Below, in pieces: positions 37,226 through 45,449 of a stretch of DNA of 64,000 bases. The stretch is from Rhodoplanes sp963712435. Lineage in GTDB: Bacteria; Pseudomonadota; Alphaproteobacteria; Rhizobiales; Xanthobacteraceae. The notes under the pieces are model-generated. The model saw nothing but the letters and a program-made list of their open reading frames with translations. It was not told the origin of the DNA and did not search any database. How positions within the stretch are numbered: the stretch's first letter is position 1; the number at the start of each line of letters is the position of its first letter. The DNA lies in assembly GCA_963712435.1 (NCBI GenBank), contig CAVQIB010000001.1:620001-684000 (forward strand). Reading direction: 5' to 3'. The position numbers and the translations under genes are program-made.

Positions 37226-37987
37226 TCAACTCTTGAGCCGGTAGCCGGTCTTGAATATCCACCAGACCGTCGCGAGGCACAGCGTCAGGAACATGAGCGT
37301 CATCGCCAGGCTCACGCCGACATTCACGTCGGCAATCTCGAAAAAGCTCCAGCGAAAGCCGCTCACCAGATAGACGATCGGGTTGAACAGCGTGATCGTC
37401 TGCCAGAGCGGCGGCAACACGCTGATCGAATAGAAGCTGCCGCCGAGAAACGTCAGCGGCGTGATGACCAGCAACGGGATCACCTGCAGCTTCTCGAAGC
37501 CGTCCGCCCAGACGCCGATGATGAAGCCGAACAGGCTGAAGGTCACCGCGGTCAGCACGAGGAAGGCGAGCATCCAGACCGGATGCGCGATCCGCAGCGG
37601 CACGAACAGGGCGGCGGTCGCGAGAATCAGCAGCCCGAGAATGATCGACTTGGTCGCCGCCGCGCCGACATAGCCGAGCACGATCTCGAAGGGCGACACC
37701 GGCGCGGACAGAAGCTCGTAGATCGTGCCGACGAATTTCGGGAAATAGATGCCGAACGAGGCGTTGGCGACGCTCTGCGTCAACAGCATCATCATGATGA
37801 GCCCCGGCACGATGAAGGCGCCGTAGCTCACGCCCTCGATCTCGGTGATGCGGGAGCCGATCGCGGCGCCGAACACGACGAAATAGAGCGACGTCGAGAT
37901 CACCGGAGAGGCGACGCTCTGCAGGAGCGTGCGCTGCATGCGCGCCATCTCGAACAGATAGATCGCCTGGACCGCGCGCCAATTCAT
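37226..37987 (-). CDS. ABC-2 type transporter permease
   Basis: 253 residues with six hydrophobic segments. PVISTSLYFVVFGAAIGSRI, GVSYGAFIVPGLIMMMLLTQ, IYELLSAPVSPFEIVLGYVG and FLGGSFYSISVLPPLWQTIT are typical of the ABC-2 export permeases related to drug or polysaccharide efflux (YadH/NodJ-like). The start overlaps the stop of the ATPase gene by 4 nt. The pair would form an exporter of unknown substrate in the inner membrane. Confidence 0.9.
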   Translation of the reverse strand: MNWRAVQAIYLFEMARMQRTLLQSVASPVISTSLYFVVFGAAIGSRITEIEGVSYGAFIVPGLIMMMLLTQSVANASFGIYFPKFVGTIYELLSAPVSPFEIVLGYVGAAATKSIILGLLILATAALFVPLRIAHPVWMLAFLVLTAVTFSLFGFIIGVWADGFEKLQVIPLLVITPLTFLGGSFYSISVLPPLWQTITLFNPIVYLVSGFRWSFFEIADVNVGVSLAMTLMFLTLCLATVWWIFKTGYRLKS

Positions 37988-38910
37988 TGCCGTCTCCCCA
38001 CCAGATCGACGAAGATGTCCTCGAGCGAACTCTGCGTCGTGTGCAGGTCCTTGAATCGGATGCCCGCGCCGGCGAGGTCCTTCAGGAGCGCGGTGATGCC
38101 GGTGCGCTCGCCCTGCGTGTCATAGGTGTAGATCAGCTCGGCGCCGTCGGCGGCGAGCCGCAGCGCATGGGCGGCGAGTTCGGCGGGAATGGCGTCCAGC
38201 GGCTTGTGCAGCTCCAGCGTCAGCTGCTTCTTGCCGAGCTTGTGCATCAGCGCGGCCTTGTCCTCGATCAGCACGATCTCGCCCTTGTTGATGACGCCGA
38301 TCCGGTCGGCCATCTCCTCGGCCTCGTCGATGTAATGCGTGGTCAGGATCACCGTCACGCCCGCCGCGCGCAAGGCGCGCACGCTGTCCCACATGTCCTT
38401 GCGCAGCTCGACATCGACGCCGGCGGTCGGCTCGTCGAGGAACAGGACTTTCGGCTCGTGCGAGAGCGCCTTGGCGATCATCACCCGGCGCTTCATGCCG
38501 CCCGACAGCGTCATGATCTTCGAGTCCTTGCGGCTCCACAGCGACAGCTCGCGCAGCACCTTCTCGACATGGGCGGGATTTTTCGGCTTCCCGAACAGCC
38601 CCCGGCTGAAGCTCACCGTCGCCCACACCGTCTCGAAGGCGTCGGTGCTCAATTCCTGCGGCACGAGCCCGATCAGCGCGCGCGCCGCGCGGTAGTCGCC
38701 GACGATGTCGTGGCCATCGACCGTGACCGTCCCTTCGGACGCATTGACGATGCCGCAAATGATGCTGATCAGCGTCGTCTTGCCGGCGCCGTTCGGACCG
38801 AGCAGGCCGAATATCTCGCCGCGGCGGATATCGAGATCGATCCGCTTGAGCGCGTGCAAGCCGGATGCGTAGGTCTTGGAGAGATTGCGGATGGAGATGA
38901 TGGGCTGCAT
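37984..38910 (-). CDS. ABC transporter ATP-binding protein (YadG-like)
   Basis: 308 residues. Walker A GPNGAGKTT at residues 38-46, Q-loop LVPQE, signature LSGGM at 135-139, Walker B VLFLDEPT at 155-162 and the switch His in TTHYIDEAEEM at 192. After residue 215 is a C-terminal domain of the drug-exporter group, with LHTTQSSLEDIFVDLVGRRQ at the end. First gene of the operon with the permease. The ATG is 36 nt after the probable ribosome region; an exact site was not clear. Confidence 0.92.
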   Translation of the reverse strand: MQPIISIRNLSKTYASGLHALKRIDLDIRRGEIFGLLGPNGAGKTTLISIICGIVNASEGTVTVDGHDIVGDYRAARALIGLVPQELSTDAFETVWATVSFSRGLFGKPKNPAHVEKVLRELSLWSRKDSKIMTLSGGMKRRVMIAKALSHEPKVLFLDEPTAGVDVELRKDMWDSVRALRAAGVTVILTTHYIDEAEEMADRIGVINKGEIVLIEDKAALMHKLGKKQLTLELHKPLDAIPAELAAHALRLAADGAELIYTYDTQGERTGITALLKDLAGAGIRFKDLHTTQSSLEDIFVDLVGRRQ

Positions 38911-39026
38911 GGGAAGCAGATATGGAGGATGTTGGGCCGGAGAAGGGCGGCAAAGCGGGTGAATTCCAGGGGCGTGACGACTCGGAGCTGAAGGTATAGG
39001 CTCAAGACCAATAAGCGGACAGAGCC

Positions 39027-39260
39027 TTGCCGACGATCGCGTATTTTCTTGGAATCGCGGTGCGGATGTTCTTCAACGATCACGATCCGCCGCATGTCCA
39101 TGTCCGCTATCAGGGATATCGCGCAGGGATATCGCGCGCGCGTCCGCATCTCCGACGGCGAGGTGATCGATGGCCGGCTGCCGCCGACGGTTGCGCGGCT
39201 GATGCGGGCGTGGACCGATCTGCGACGCGCCGCATCTCGGGTCTTGGTGGTTGCGGGTGA
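39027..39260 (+). pseudogene. DUF4160 protein disrupted by a 13-bp tandem duplication
   Basis: TTG start. MPTIAYFLGIAVRMFFNDHD with PPHVHVRYQGY is the DUF4160 opening, including the DHDPPHVHV motif. Then CAGGGATATCGCG (39111-39123) is repeated exactly at 39124-39136. Removing one copy restores RVRISDGEVIDGRLPPTVA and RLMRAWTDLRRA, the rest of the domain. The intact DUF4160 end is not clear after that. The family often pairs with a DUF2442 partner in toxin-antitoxin-like sets, but none is here. Confidence 0.65.
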
Positions 39261-39358
39261 GTCGTTGACCCGGATGATCCGACCGTGCGCCGATCGGCGC
39301 TCTCTCGGATCGTCAGCAAGCGATCGTCGTCATCGGCGAAACAACGCGGAGGAACGCC

Positions 39359-39748
39359 ATGGTGAGCTCTGTCAGGACTGCAGCCGTTGTTCTCAGCGCA
39401 ATGTCGGCCTTGGCTCTCGTCACTGTCGCCGCATCGTCGCGCGCCCATGCGGAGGGCTGGGTGGCGGTCGCAGCGGACGGAAAGGGCTTTTGGGGTTACG
39501 CCTTCGGCAAAGAGACCGAACAGCAGGCGCGCGCCGAGGCGCTCCAGGGCTGCGGCCGCGGCGACTGCAATGTCGAGGCGGCGGCGCGAACGCGCTGTTT
39601 CGCCTATGTCGAAAGCCGCTCCGGCGGATATTGGTACGGCGTCGGCATCGGCCCGTCCGAAGACGGCGTTCTCTCCACCGCGCGGCGCGGATGCGGCCTC
39701 GGCGCGCCGGAAGGAACCTGCCGGGTCGTCAAGGCGAACTGCGACTGA
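39359..39748 (+). CDS. DUF4189 domain exported protein
   Basis: 129 residues. Signal peptide 1-31 (VVLSAMSALALVTVAASSRA, cleavage after AHA). The mature domain starts EGWVAVAADGKGFWGYAFGK and contains ALQGCGRGDCNVEAAART, CFAYVESRS and CGLGAPEGTCRVVKANCD: seven cysteines and a Trp-rich start, the DUF4189 layout. Likely periplasmic, disulfide-rich. GGAGG lies 7 nt before ATG 39359. Function unknown. Confidence 0.82.
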   Translation: MVSSVRTAAVVLSAMSALALVTVAASSRAHAEGWVAVAADGKGFWGYAFGKETEQQARAEALQGCGRGDCNVEAAARTRCFAYVESRSGGYWYGVGIGPSEDGVLSTARRGCGLGAPEGTCRVVKANCD

Positions 39749-40010
39749 CGCCACGCGTTGCCGCCGTAGCGCGGCCCGGCAATGACGAACGCGTTTCGCG
39801 TAGTTCCGCCTAGCAGAGCGTCAGTAGCAGAGCGTCATCCGCCACTCAATGTATCCGGGGGGATGGTGGAGGGGGGCCGTTCCCGCCATAAACGCGATGC
39901 GCCGACCTTTTTTCCCGCCGCTGCGCCCCCTCCACCATGCTGCGCATGGTTCCCCTCCCCCGTTTCACGGGGGAGGATGGACTCGGCGGAGGTCGGGCAC
40001 ACGTAGGTAC

Positions 40011-40041
40011 GTAGCCCGGATTGAGCAGAGCGAAATCCGGG
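40011..40041. repeat. GTAGCCCGGATTGAGC repeat
   Basis: GTAGCCCGGATTGAGCAGAG followed by CGAAATCCGGG forms a short hairpin, matching the family seen at 20034 and 24745. Confidence 0.6.
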
Positions 40042-40152
40042 ATCGTTGCGAAGTCCCCGCGTTTCGCTTCGCGCAGTTGCGGGCTACGCTTGCTACGCTG
40101 GGTGGCCTTGCTACGGCCGGTGGAAGCCGGCGGAGGTGGGTGGCGATCAACT

Positions 40153-40231
40153 CGTAGGATGGGTCGAGTGAAACAAGACCCATCGTCGCCGGTCGCTTGA
40201 TGGGTTTCGCTCTTGCTCAACCCATCCTACG
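40153..40231. repeat. CGTAGGATGGGT long inverted repeat
   Basis: CGTAGGATGGGTCGAGTGAA and ACAAGACCCATC face GATGGGTTTCGCTCTTGCTC and AACCCATCCTACG. The two arms of about 30 nt pair nearly throughout around a short loop. The pattern is a familiar dispersed hairpin of Bradyrhizobium relatives. Confidence 0.7.
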
Positions 40232-40242
40232 GGCTACCGGCT

Positions 40243-40437
40243 TCAGGCTGCCTCGACGAGAAGCTCCGGAGAAAGCTGGGCCCTCGCATCGAGCAATTCG
40301 ACGCCGACGATGCGGCCTTCTGCGTCGTAGTCGAAGACGACATCCGGAGCGACCTCCGCGCTGTCGACGATCTTCTGCTGCGACAGACGGATGTAGGCCG
40401 CATTGTCCTCGGCCCGATATTTGACGGTCAGCGTCAT
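40243..40437 (-). CDS. DUF2283 protein (copy 2)
   Basis: 64 residues. MTLTVKYRAEDNAAYIRLSQ followed by VVFDYDAEGRIVGVELLDAR is the DUF2283 pattern (PF10049): a short beta domain of unknown role. Its ATG overlaps the stop of a 39-residue frame by 4 nt. It is the last of three small genes downstream of lepA on the same strand. Confidence 0.78.
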   Translation of the reverse strand: MTLTVKYRAEDNAAYIRLSQQKIVDSAEVAPDVVFDYDAEGRIVGVELLDARAQLSPELLVEAA

Positions 40438-40553
40438 GACGGCTTCCGCGCATCCCTGTCGAAGAACGCAGTCAAACCACGAATCTCCCGGTCGGTCTCG
40501 ACGCAAGCGACGCGGAGGACGCGGTTTCCCGACATCGGGAACCGTACGGTCAC
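40434..40553 (-). CDS. Small hypothetical ORF coupled to DUF2283 (39 residues)
   Basis: GTG start with GAGGA just upstream, then MTVRFPMSGNRVLRVACVET, DREIRGLTAFFDRDARKPS and a stop that overlaps the next ATG (ATGA). The coupling and ribosome site are the main support. No domain recognised; it could also be the tail of a longer, frame-broken gene reaching back toward 40580. Confidence 0.35.
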   Translation of the reverse strand: MTVRFPMSGNRVLRVACVETDREIRGLTAFFDRDARKPS

Positions 40554-40581
40554 GTCCTCGCGAAAGGCGCGCCGATGCCAG

Positions 40582-40821
40582 TCAAGGCGTGAGCGGCATG
40601 GCGACTCGTCGACCGTCGTTTGCGTCGACGAGAACCAGTTCGCCGTCGTCCCCGGCGCGAAGCTGCTCGTTGGCGTTCGGCAGTTCAATCCCGTAGACCG
40701 AGCCGTCCGGAGCGATGTCGATATTCAGTTCGTCGCTGACACGAAGCGTTTCCACCCCCGCCCCTTTCGGTCGGAGGCGCAAATATGCGATGTTGTACTT
40801 GCGGTCGTAAGTCAGCCTCAT
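40582..40821 (-). CDS. DUF2283 protein (copy 1)
   Basis: 79 residues. MRLTYDRKYNIAYLRLRPKG, then DELNIDIAPDGSVYGIELPN and LVLVDANDGRRVAMPLTP. Same DUF2283 domain as copy 2, with a longer tail. It begins 27 nt after the lepA stop, so read-through from lepA is possible. GAGACGAGAAACG precedes the start. Confidence 0.78.
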   Translation of the reverse strand: MRLTYDRKYNIAYLRLRPKGAGVETLRVSDELNIDIAPDGSVYGIELPNANEQLRAGDDGELVLVDANDGRRVAMPLTP

Positions 40822-40848
40822 CGTTTCTCGTCTCTTTTCCCCACCCCC

Positions 40849-42662
40849 TCACACATCCACCTTCAGCGCGGCGATGAAAGCCTCCTGCGGGATGTCGACC
40901 TTGCCGAACTGGCGCATGCGTTTCTTGCCCTCCTTCTGCTTGTCGAGGAGCTTGCGCTTGCGCGTCGCGTCGCCGCCGTAGCATTTCGCGGTCACGTCCT
41001 TGCGGAAGGCGCGCACGGTCTCGCGCGCGATCACCTTGCCGCCGATCGCCGCCTGGATCGGAATCTGGAACATGTGCGGCGGGATCAGCTCTTTCAGTTT
41101 CTCCACCATGGCGCGGCCGCGGCTTTCCGCCCGCGTCTTGTGCACCAGCATCGCGAGCGCATCGACCGGCTCGGCGTTGACCAGAATCTGCATCTTCACG
41201 AGGTCGGCCGGGCGGTAGTCCGTCAGGTGATAGTCGAACGAGGCATAGCCTTTCGACACCGATTTGAGCCGGTCGTAGAAGTCGAACACCACCTCGTTGA
41301 GCGGCAGCTCGTACTTCACCATCGCGCGGTTGCCGACATAGGAGAGGTCGACCTGCACGCCGCGCCGGTCCTGGCACAGCTTCAGCACGCTGCCGAGATA
41401 GTCGTCGGGCGTGAGAATGGTCGCGGCGATCCACGGCTCGTGGATTTCCTTGATCTTCACCAGGTCCGGCATGTCGACCGGATTGTGGATTTCGATCTCG
41501 CGGCCGTCGGTCAGCGTCATCTTGTAGATCACCGAGGGCGCGGTCGCGATCAGGTCGAGATTGAACTCGCGCGCGAGCCGCTCCTGGATGATCTCCAGAT
41601 GCAGCAGCCCGAGAAAGCCGCAGCGGAAGCCGAAGCCGAGCGCGGCGCTCGTCTCCATCTCGTAGGTGAAGCTCGCATCGTTGAGGCGCAGCTTGCCCAT
41701 CGCCGCGCGCAAATCCTCGAAGTCGGCGGCGTCGACCGGAAACAGGCCGCAGAACACGACGGGGATGGCGGGGCGGAAGCCGGGCAGCGCCGCCGCCGCG
41801 GGCTTGCGCTCGTCGGTGATGGTGTCGCCCACGCGGGTGTCGGCCACGTCCTTGATCGAGGCGGTGATGAAGCCGATCTCGCCCGGGCCGAGCTCGGCCG
41901 CCTCCGTCAGTTTCGGGGTGAACACGCCGACGCGATCGACCTCGTAGTTCGCGCCCGTGCCCATCAGGCGGATGCGCTGGCCCTTTTTGATCGCGCCGTC
42001 GACGATGCGCACCAGCACGACCACGCCGAGATAGGCGTCGTACCAGGAATCGACCAGGAGCGCCTTGAGCGGCGCGTCGGGATCGCCCTTGGGGCGGCGG
42101 CAGGCGGGTGACGATCGCCTCCAGCACCGCGTCGATATTGAGGCCGGTCTTGGCGGAGATCTCGATCGCATGCGAGGCGTCGAGCCCGATCACGTCCTCG
42201 ATCTGCTGCTTGACCTTGTCCGGCTCGGCGGCGGGCAGGTCGACCTTGTTGAGGACCGGCACGACCTCGTGATTGTTGTCGAGCGCCTGGTAGACATTGG
42301 CGAGCGTCTGCGCCTCGACGCCCTGGCTCGCATCGACCACGAGCAGCGAGCCCTCGCAGGCCGCGAGCGAGCGGTTCACCTCATAGGCGAAATCGACATG
42401 CCCGGGCGTGTCGATCAGGTTGAGCACATAGTCCTTGCCGTCGTGCGCGCGATAGGCGAGGCGCACGGTCTGCGCCTTGATGGTGATGCCGCGCTCGCGC
42501 TCGATGTCCATCGAGTTCGAGCACCTGCTCGCGCCCATCCATTTCGCGCTCGGAGAGACCGCCCGTGGTCTGGATCAGGCGGTCGGCGAGCGTCGATTTG
42601 CCGTGGTCGATATGCGCAACGATCGAGAAATTGCGGATGTTTTCGATCGGATGAGTGGCCAT
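40849..42662 (-). CDS. lepA: LepA (EF4), translational GTPase (two frameshifts)
   Basis: About 600 residues. Ribosome-bound GTPase acting in initiation and back-translocation. MATHPIENIRNFSIVAHIDH with GKST gives the P-loop; IDTPGHVDFAYEVNRSLAAC and PVLNKVDLPAAEP give G3 and G4. The LepA-specific C-terminus has ALGFGFRCGFLGLLHLEIIQ and KCYGGDATRKRKLLDKQKEG. Two +1 changes: an extra base near 42516 (in the VLDSMDIERERG region) and one in a G4 run at 42091-42094 (after RLPPP). An essential-type gene with two such breaks supports sequencing error and not loss. Confidence 0.93.
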
Positions 42663-42761
42663 GCCCAGCATGTAGCAATGCAGAGGTCCGGAGGGAAGCG
42701 CGACAATCGAGGGCGCGTCGTGAGCCGAAAGAAGTTCAGGACCGGTGAGCGTATGAGCGTA

Positions 42762-42949
42762 CACCTCTCCCCGGCGGGGAGAGGTCGGGTTCCGAGCAAC
42801 GCAGGCAAGTTTACGCAGCCTGCGCAGGCCTGGCTGCGTGCGAGGAACCCGGGTGAGGGGGAGCACAACGAATAGTCATTGGCCCCTCCCCCGGCTCGCA
42901 TCGCTAAAACCGCGATGTTCGCCGACCTCTCCCCCACGGGGAGAGGTGA
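42762..42949. repeat. Palindromic mosaic element (second full copy)
   Basis: CACCTCTCCCCGGCGGGGAG opens it, CGGGTGAGGGGGAGCACAAC and CCCCTCCCCCGGCTCGCATC are inner arms, and CCCCACGGGGAGAGGTGA closes. Same plan as 17664-17812. It lies in the 520-nt gap between lepA and the fasciclin gene, which otherwise shows no gene. Confidence 0.7.
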
Positions 42950-43181
42950 ACGTAATTGTCTGCGGTGGAGATGGCGGCAGAGTGTTTGACGGCCGTCGCC
43001 ATCTCACGAGCCGGTGAATTTCCGCCGGCGATGAAACCCGCGGCCTGCAACCCCGTAGCTCGGCCCGACGACGAACGCCTCGCCCGGCTCGCTTGCGGCC
43101 GCGCGGCCGGCTTCGTCTCCGGACGTCCCGCCGCCGGCGGTGGCGCCGTCTCACGCCATTGTGCAAACAAGGAGAACTTCG

Positions 43182-43766
43182 ATGTCCAAGCGTCTGACGC
43201 TGTTCGCCGCCGCGCTCGTGCTGTTGTCGGGCACGGCGATCCTGCCCGCCGCCGCGCAGGACAAGATGAACGGCAAGGAGAAAAGCGTGACGGTCGGCGG
43301 CGCGCCGATGTATCCGTCCAAGAACATCATTCAGAACGCGGTGAATTCCAAGGACCACACGACGCTGGTCGCGGCCGTGAAGGCGGCCGGCCTCGTCGAT
43401 ACGCTGCAGGGGGCCGGACCGTTCACCGTGTTCGCGCCGACCAACGCCGCCTTCGGCAAGCTGCCGGCGGGCACGGTCGACAGTCTCGTGAAGCCGGAGA
43501 ACAAGGGCAAGCTGACCGGCATCCTGACCTATCACGTCGTTCCGGGCCGGATGACGGCCGCCGACCTGATGAAGGCGGTGAAGGACGGCGACGGCACGGC
43601 CAGGCTGAAGACCGTGCAAGGCGAAGAGCTCACGATCAAGCAGGCCGGCCCCGGCAAGCTCATGATCACCGACGCCAAGGGCGACACCGCGGCGGTGACG
43701 GTCGCCGACGTGCTGCAGTCGAACGGCGTCATCCACGTGATCGACACCGTGCTCCTGCCGATGTGA
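43182..43766 (+). CDS. Fasciclin (FAS1) domain exported protein
   Basis: 194 residues. Signal peptide MSKRLTLFAAALVLLSGTAI with cleavage after AAAQ (residue 25). One FAS1 domain with IIQNAVNSKDHTTLVAAVKA, GPFTVFAPTNAAFGKLPAGT (H1 box), LTYHVVPGRMTAADL and NGVIHVIDTVLLPM (H2 box). FAS1 proteins act in adhesion or as periplasmic or surface partners; the exact role is not known. AAGGAGAAC precedes ATG 43182. A cytochrome b and a molybdoenzyme gene follow on the same strand. Confidence 0.9.
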   Translation: MSKRLTLFAAALVLLSGTAILPAAAQDKMNGKEKSVTVGGAPMYPSKNIIQNAVNSKDHTTLVAAVKAAGLVDTLQGAGPFTVFAPTNAAFGKLPAGTVDSLVKPENKGKLTGILTYHVVPGRMTAADLMKAVKDGDGTARLKTVQGEELTIKQAGPGKLMITDAKGDTAAVTVADVLQSNGVIHVIDTVLLPM

Positions 43767-43786
43767 TCGCGGCGACGCGTGCAAAC

Positions 43787-43813
43787 GGCCGGCGGGGAGC
43801 GCTCCCGCCGGCC
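43787..43813 (+). terminator. Hairpin after the fasciclin gene
   Basis: GGCCGGCGGG, loop GAGCGCT, CCCGCCGGCC: a strong GC stem 20 nt after the stop. No U-tract, so its role as an intrinsic terminator is only likely. Confidence 0.5.
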
Positions 43814-43939
43814 GCGCGCCGGCCTTGTGCGCGCGAGGTAGGTCAGCACCGACGCCGCGCGCCGACGCGCGTTCGACGTGTAACGTCGGCCGATGGCGAT
43901 GCGAATTGATGGGGAATCGCGGAATACACGAGGGTGTCC

Positions 43940-44591
43940 ATGAGCGCCGAAAGCATAGCGAGGGTTTGCGAGCCGCATCCGGACGCCGACGCGAACAAAG
44001 GATCGGGCGCGGCGATCCATCCCGGCCTGGGTGCGCGTCACCCATTGGATCAATGCGCTCGCCATGGTCGTGATGATCGGCTCGGGCTGGCGCATCTACA
44101 ACGCCTCGCCGCTGTTCCCATTCGTGTTTCCCTACGAGATCACGCTCGGCCAAGGGCTCGCCGGCGCGCTGCTCTGGCATTTCGCCGCCATGTGGCTGCT
44201 CGTCGTGAACGGGATCGTCTATGTCACGCTCGGCGTCCTCACCGGCCGGTTCCGCCGCAAGCTCTTGCCGATCCGCCCGCGCGAGGTCGCGTCCGACCTC
44301 GTCGCTGCGCTGCGCGGCAGGCTCTCGCATGAGGATATCTCGGCCTACAATGCGGTGCAGAAGCTCCTCTATAGCGGCGTGATCGCCGCGGGCGTCGTCA
44401 TCATCCTGTCGGGCGTCGCGATCTGGAAGCCGGTCCAGTTCCAGGAGCTGACCGCGCTGTTCGGCGGCTACGACGCGGCGCGCTACGTCCATTTTGGCGC
44501 GATGGCGGCGATCGTCGGATTTCTCGTCGTGCACATCGCGCTCGCCCTGCTCGTTCCGAAAAGCCTGCGCGCGATGATCCGCGGCCGCTGA
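43940..44591 (+). CDS. Cytochrome b561-type membrane subunit (one extra base)
   Basis: About 215 residues with four membrane helices and a His-ligated b haem arrangement: RVTHWINALAMVVMIGSGWR, LLWHFAAMWLLVVNGIVYVT, LYSGVIAAGVVIILSGVAIW and YVHFGAMAAIVGFLVVHIAL. Similar to the membrane partners of periplasmic molybdoenzymes. One extra base near 44024 (CCC-G-GCC) separates the N-terminal 30 residues from the rest. It ends 18 nt before the molybdopterin oxidoreductase, with a GGAGG between. Confidence 0.85.
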
Positions 44592-44609
44592 ACGCACAAG
44601 GAGGCATCC

Positions 44610-45385
44610 ATGTCGCGCATGCGCAGGCCTATTCCGGGCGTCGATCCGAAGCTCCTGATCAGGGACGCGGCAAAGCTCATGCCGGACCCGTCGCGCCGCC
44701 TGTTCCTGCGCGGGGCGGCGAGCGTCGGCGCGATCGCGCTGCTGACCGGCTGCGACATCGTCGACGGCGAGGCGGCGGAGAGCGCGCTGCGCGTCGTCTC
44801 GCGCTTCAACGACCGGGTGCAGGCCTTCATCTTCAGCCCGACCAAGCTCGCGCCGACCTATCCCGAGAGCGCGATCACGCGTCCGTTCCCATTCAACGCC
44901 TACTATCCCGAGGACGAGGCGCCGGAGGTGGACGCGGCCGACTACGCGCTCGCGGTCGGCGGGCTCGTCGACGACAAGCGGCCCTGGACGCTCGACCGGC
45001 TGCATGCGCTGCCGCAGGAGAAGCAGATCACGCGGCATGTCTGCGTCGAGGGCTGGAGCGCGATCGGAAGCTGGACCGGCGCGCCGCTGCGCGACTTTCT
45101 CCGCCGCGTCGGAGCGGACACGCGCGCGAAATATGTCTGGTTCCGCTGCGCCGAGGGCTACACCACCACGATCGACATGGCGACCGCGCTGCATCCGCAG
45201 ACGCAGATGACCTTCAAGTTCGCGGACGCCATCCTGCCGCGCGCCTACGGCTTCCCGATGAAGATCCGCATGCCGACCAAGCTCGGCTTCAAGAACCCGA
45301 AATACGTGATCGCCATGGAGGTCACCAACGAGGACCGCGGCGGGTATTGGGAGAACCAGAATTACAACTGGTTCAGCGGGCGTGA
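44610..45385 (+). CDS. Tat-exported molybdopterin-dependent oxidoreductase (sulfite-oxidase fold; no clean stop)
   Basis: About 258 residues. A Tat-type signal SRRLFLRGAASVGAIALLTG (RR at 29-30) with a following Cys in a lipobox-like LTGC. The oxidoreductase domain shows YALAVGGLVDDKRPWTLDRL, then TRHVCVEGWSAIGSW with the Mo-ligand Cys145, GADTRAKYVWFRCAEGY and FPMKIRMPTKLGFKNPKYVI. The C-terminus NYNWFSG is where homologues end; a TGA lies one frame away at 45383-45385, and otherwise the frame runs on for over 1 kb as a shadow of the next gene. Electrons probably pass to or from the neighbouring cytochrome b. Confidence 0.87.
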
Positions 45386-45449
45386 GGCTCAGCGATGTAG
45401 CTCTGCCCGTCATTCCGTAAGCCGAACGCAGTGCGGCGGTGCTGCGCAA

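Larger units (their letters stand above)
39749..40242. other. Repeat-rich gap between DUF4189 and DUF2283 genes
   Basis: No gene. About 39865-39980 holds a CCCCTCC/GGAGGGG palindromic patch. 40011-40041 is a GTAGCCCGGATTGAG repeat with arms that pair. 40153-40231 is a long inverted repeat. Confidence 0.55.

Noticed and set aside
40213..42111. 632-residue open frame on the plus strand opposite lepA
   Set aside because: The minus strand is unmistakably LepA; the plus frame is a shadow without any domain.
42876..45449. 857-residue open frame on the minus strand across the fasciclin, cytochrome b and molybdoenzyme genes
   Set aside because: Antisense shadow with low-complexity Arg/Ala/His composition; the plus strand carries signal peptides, FAS1 and molybdopterin motifs with good ribosome sites.
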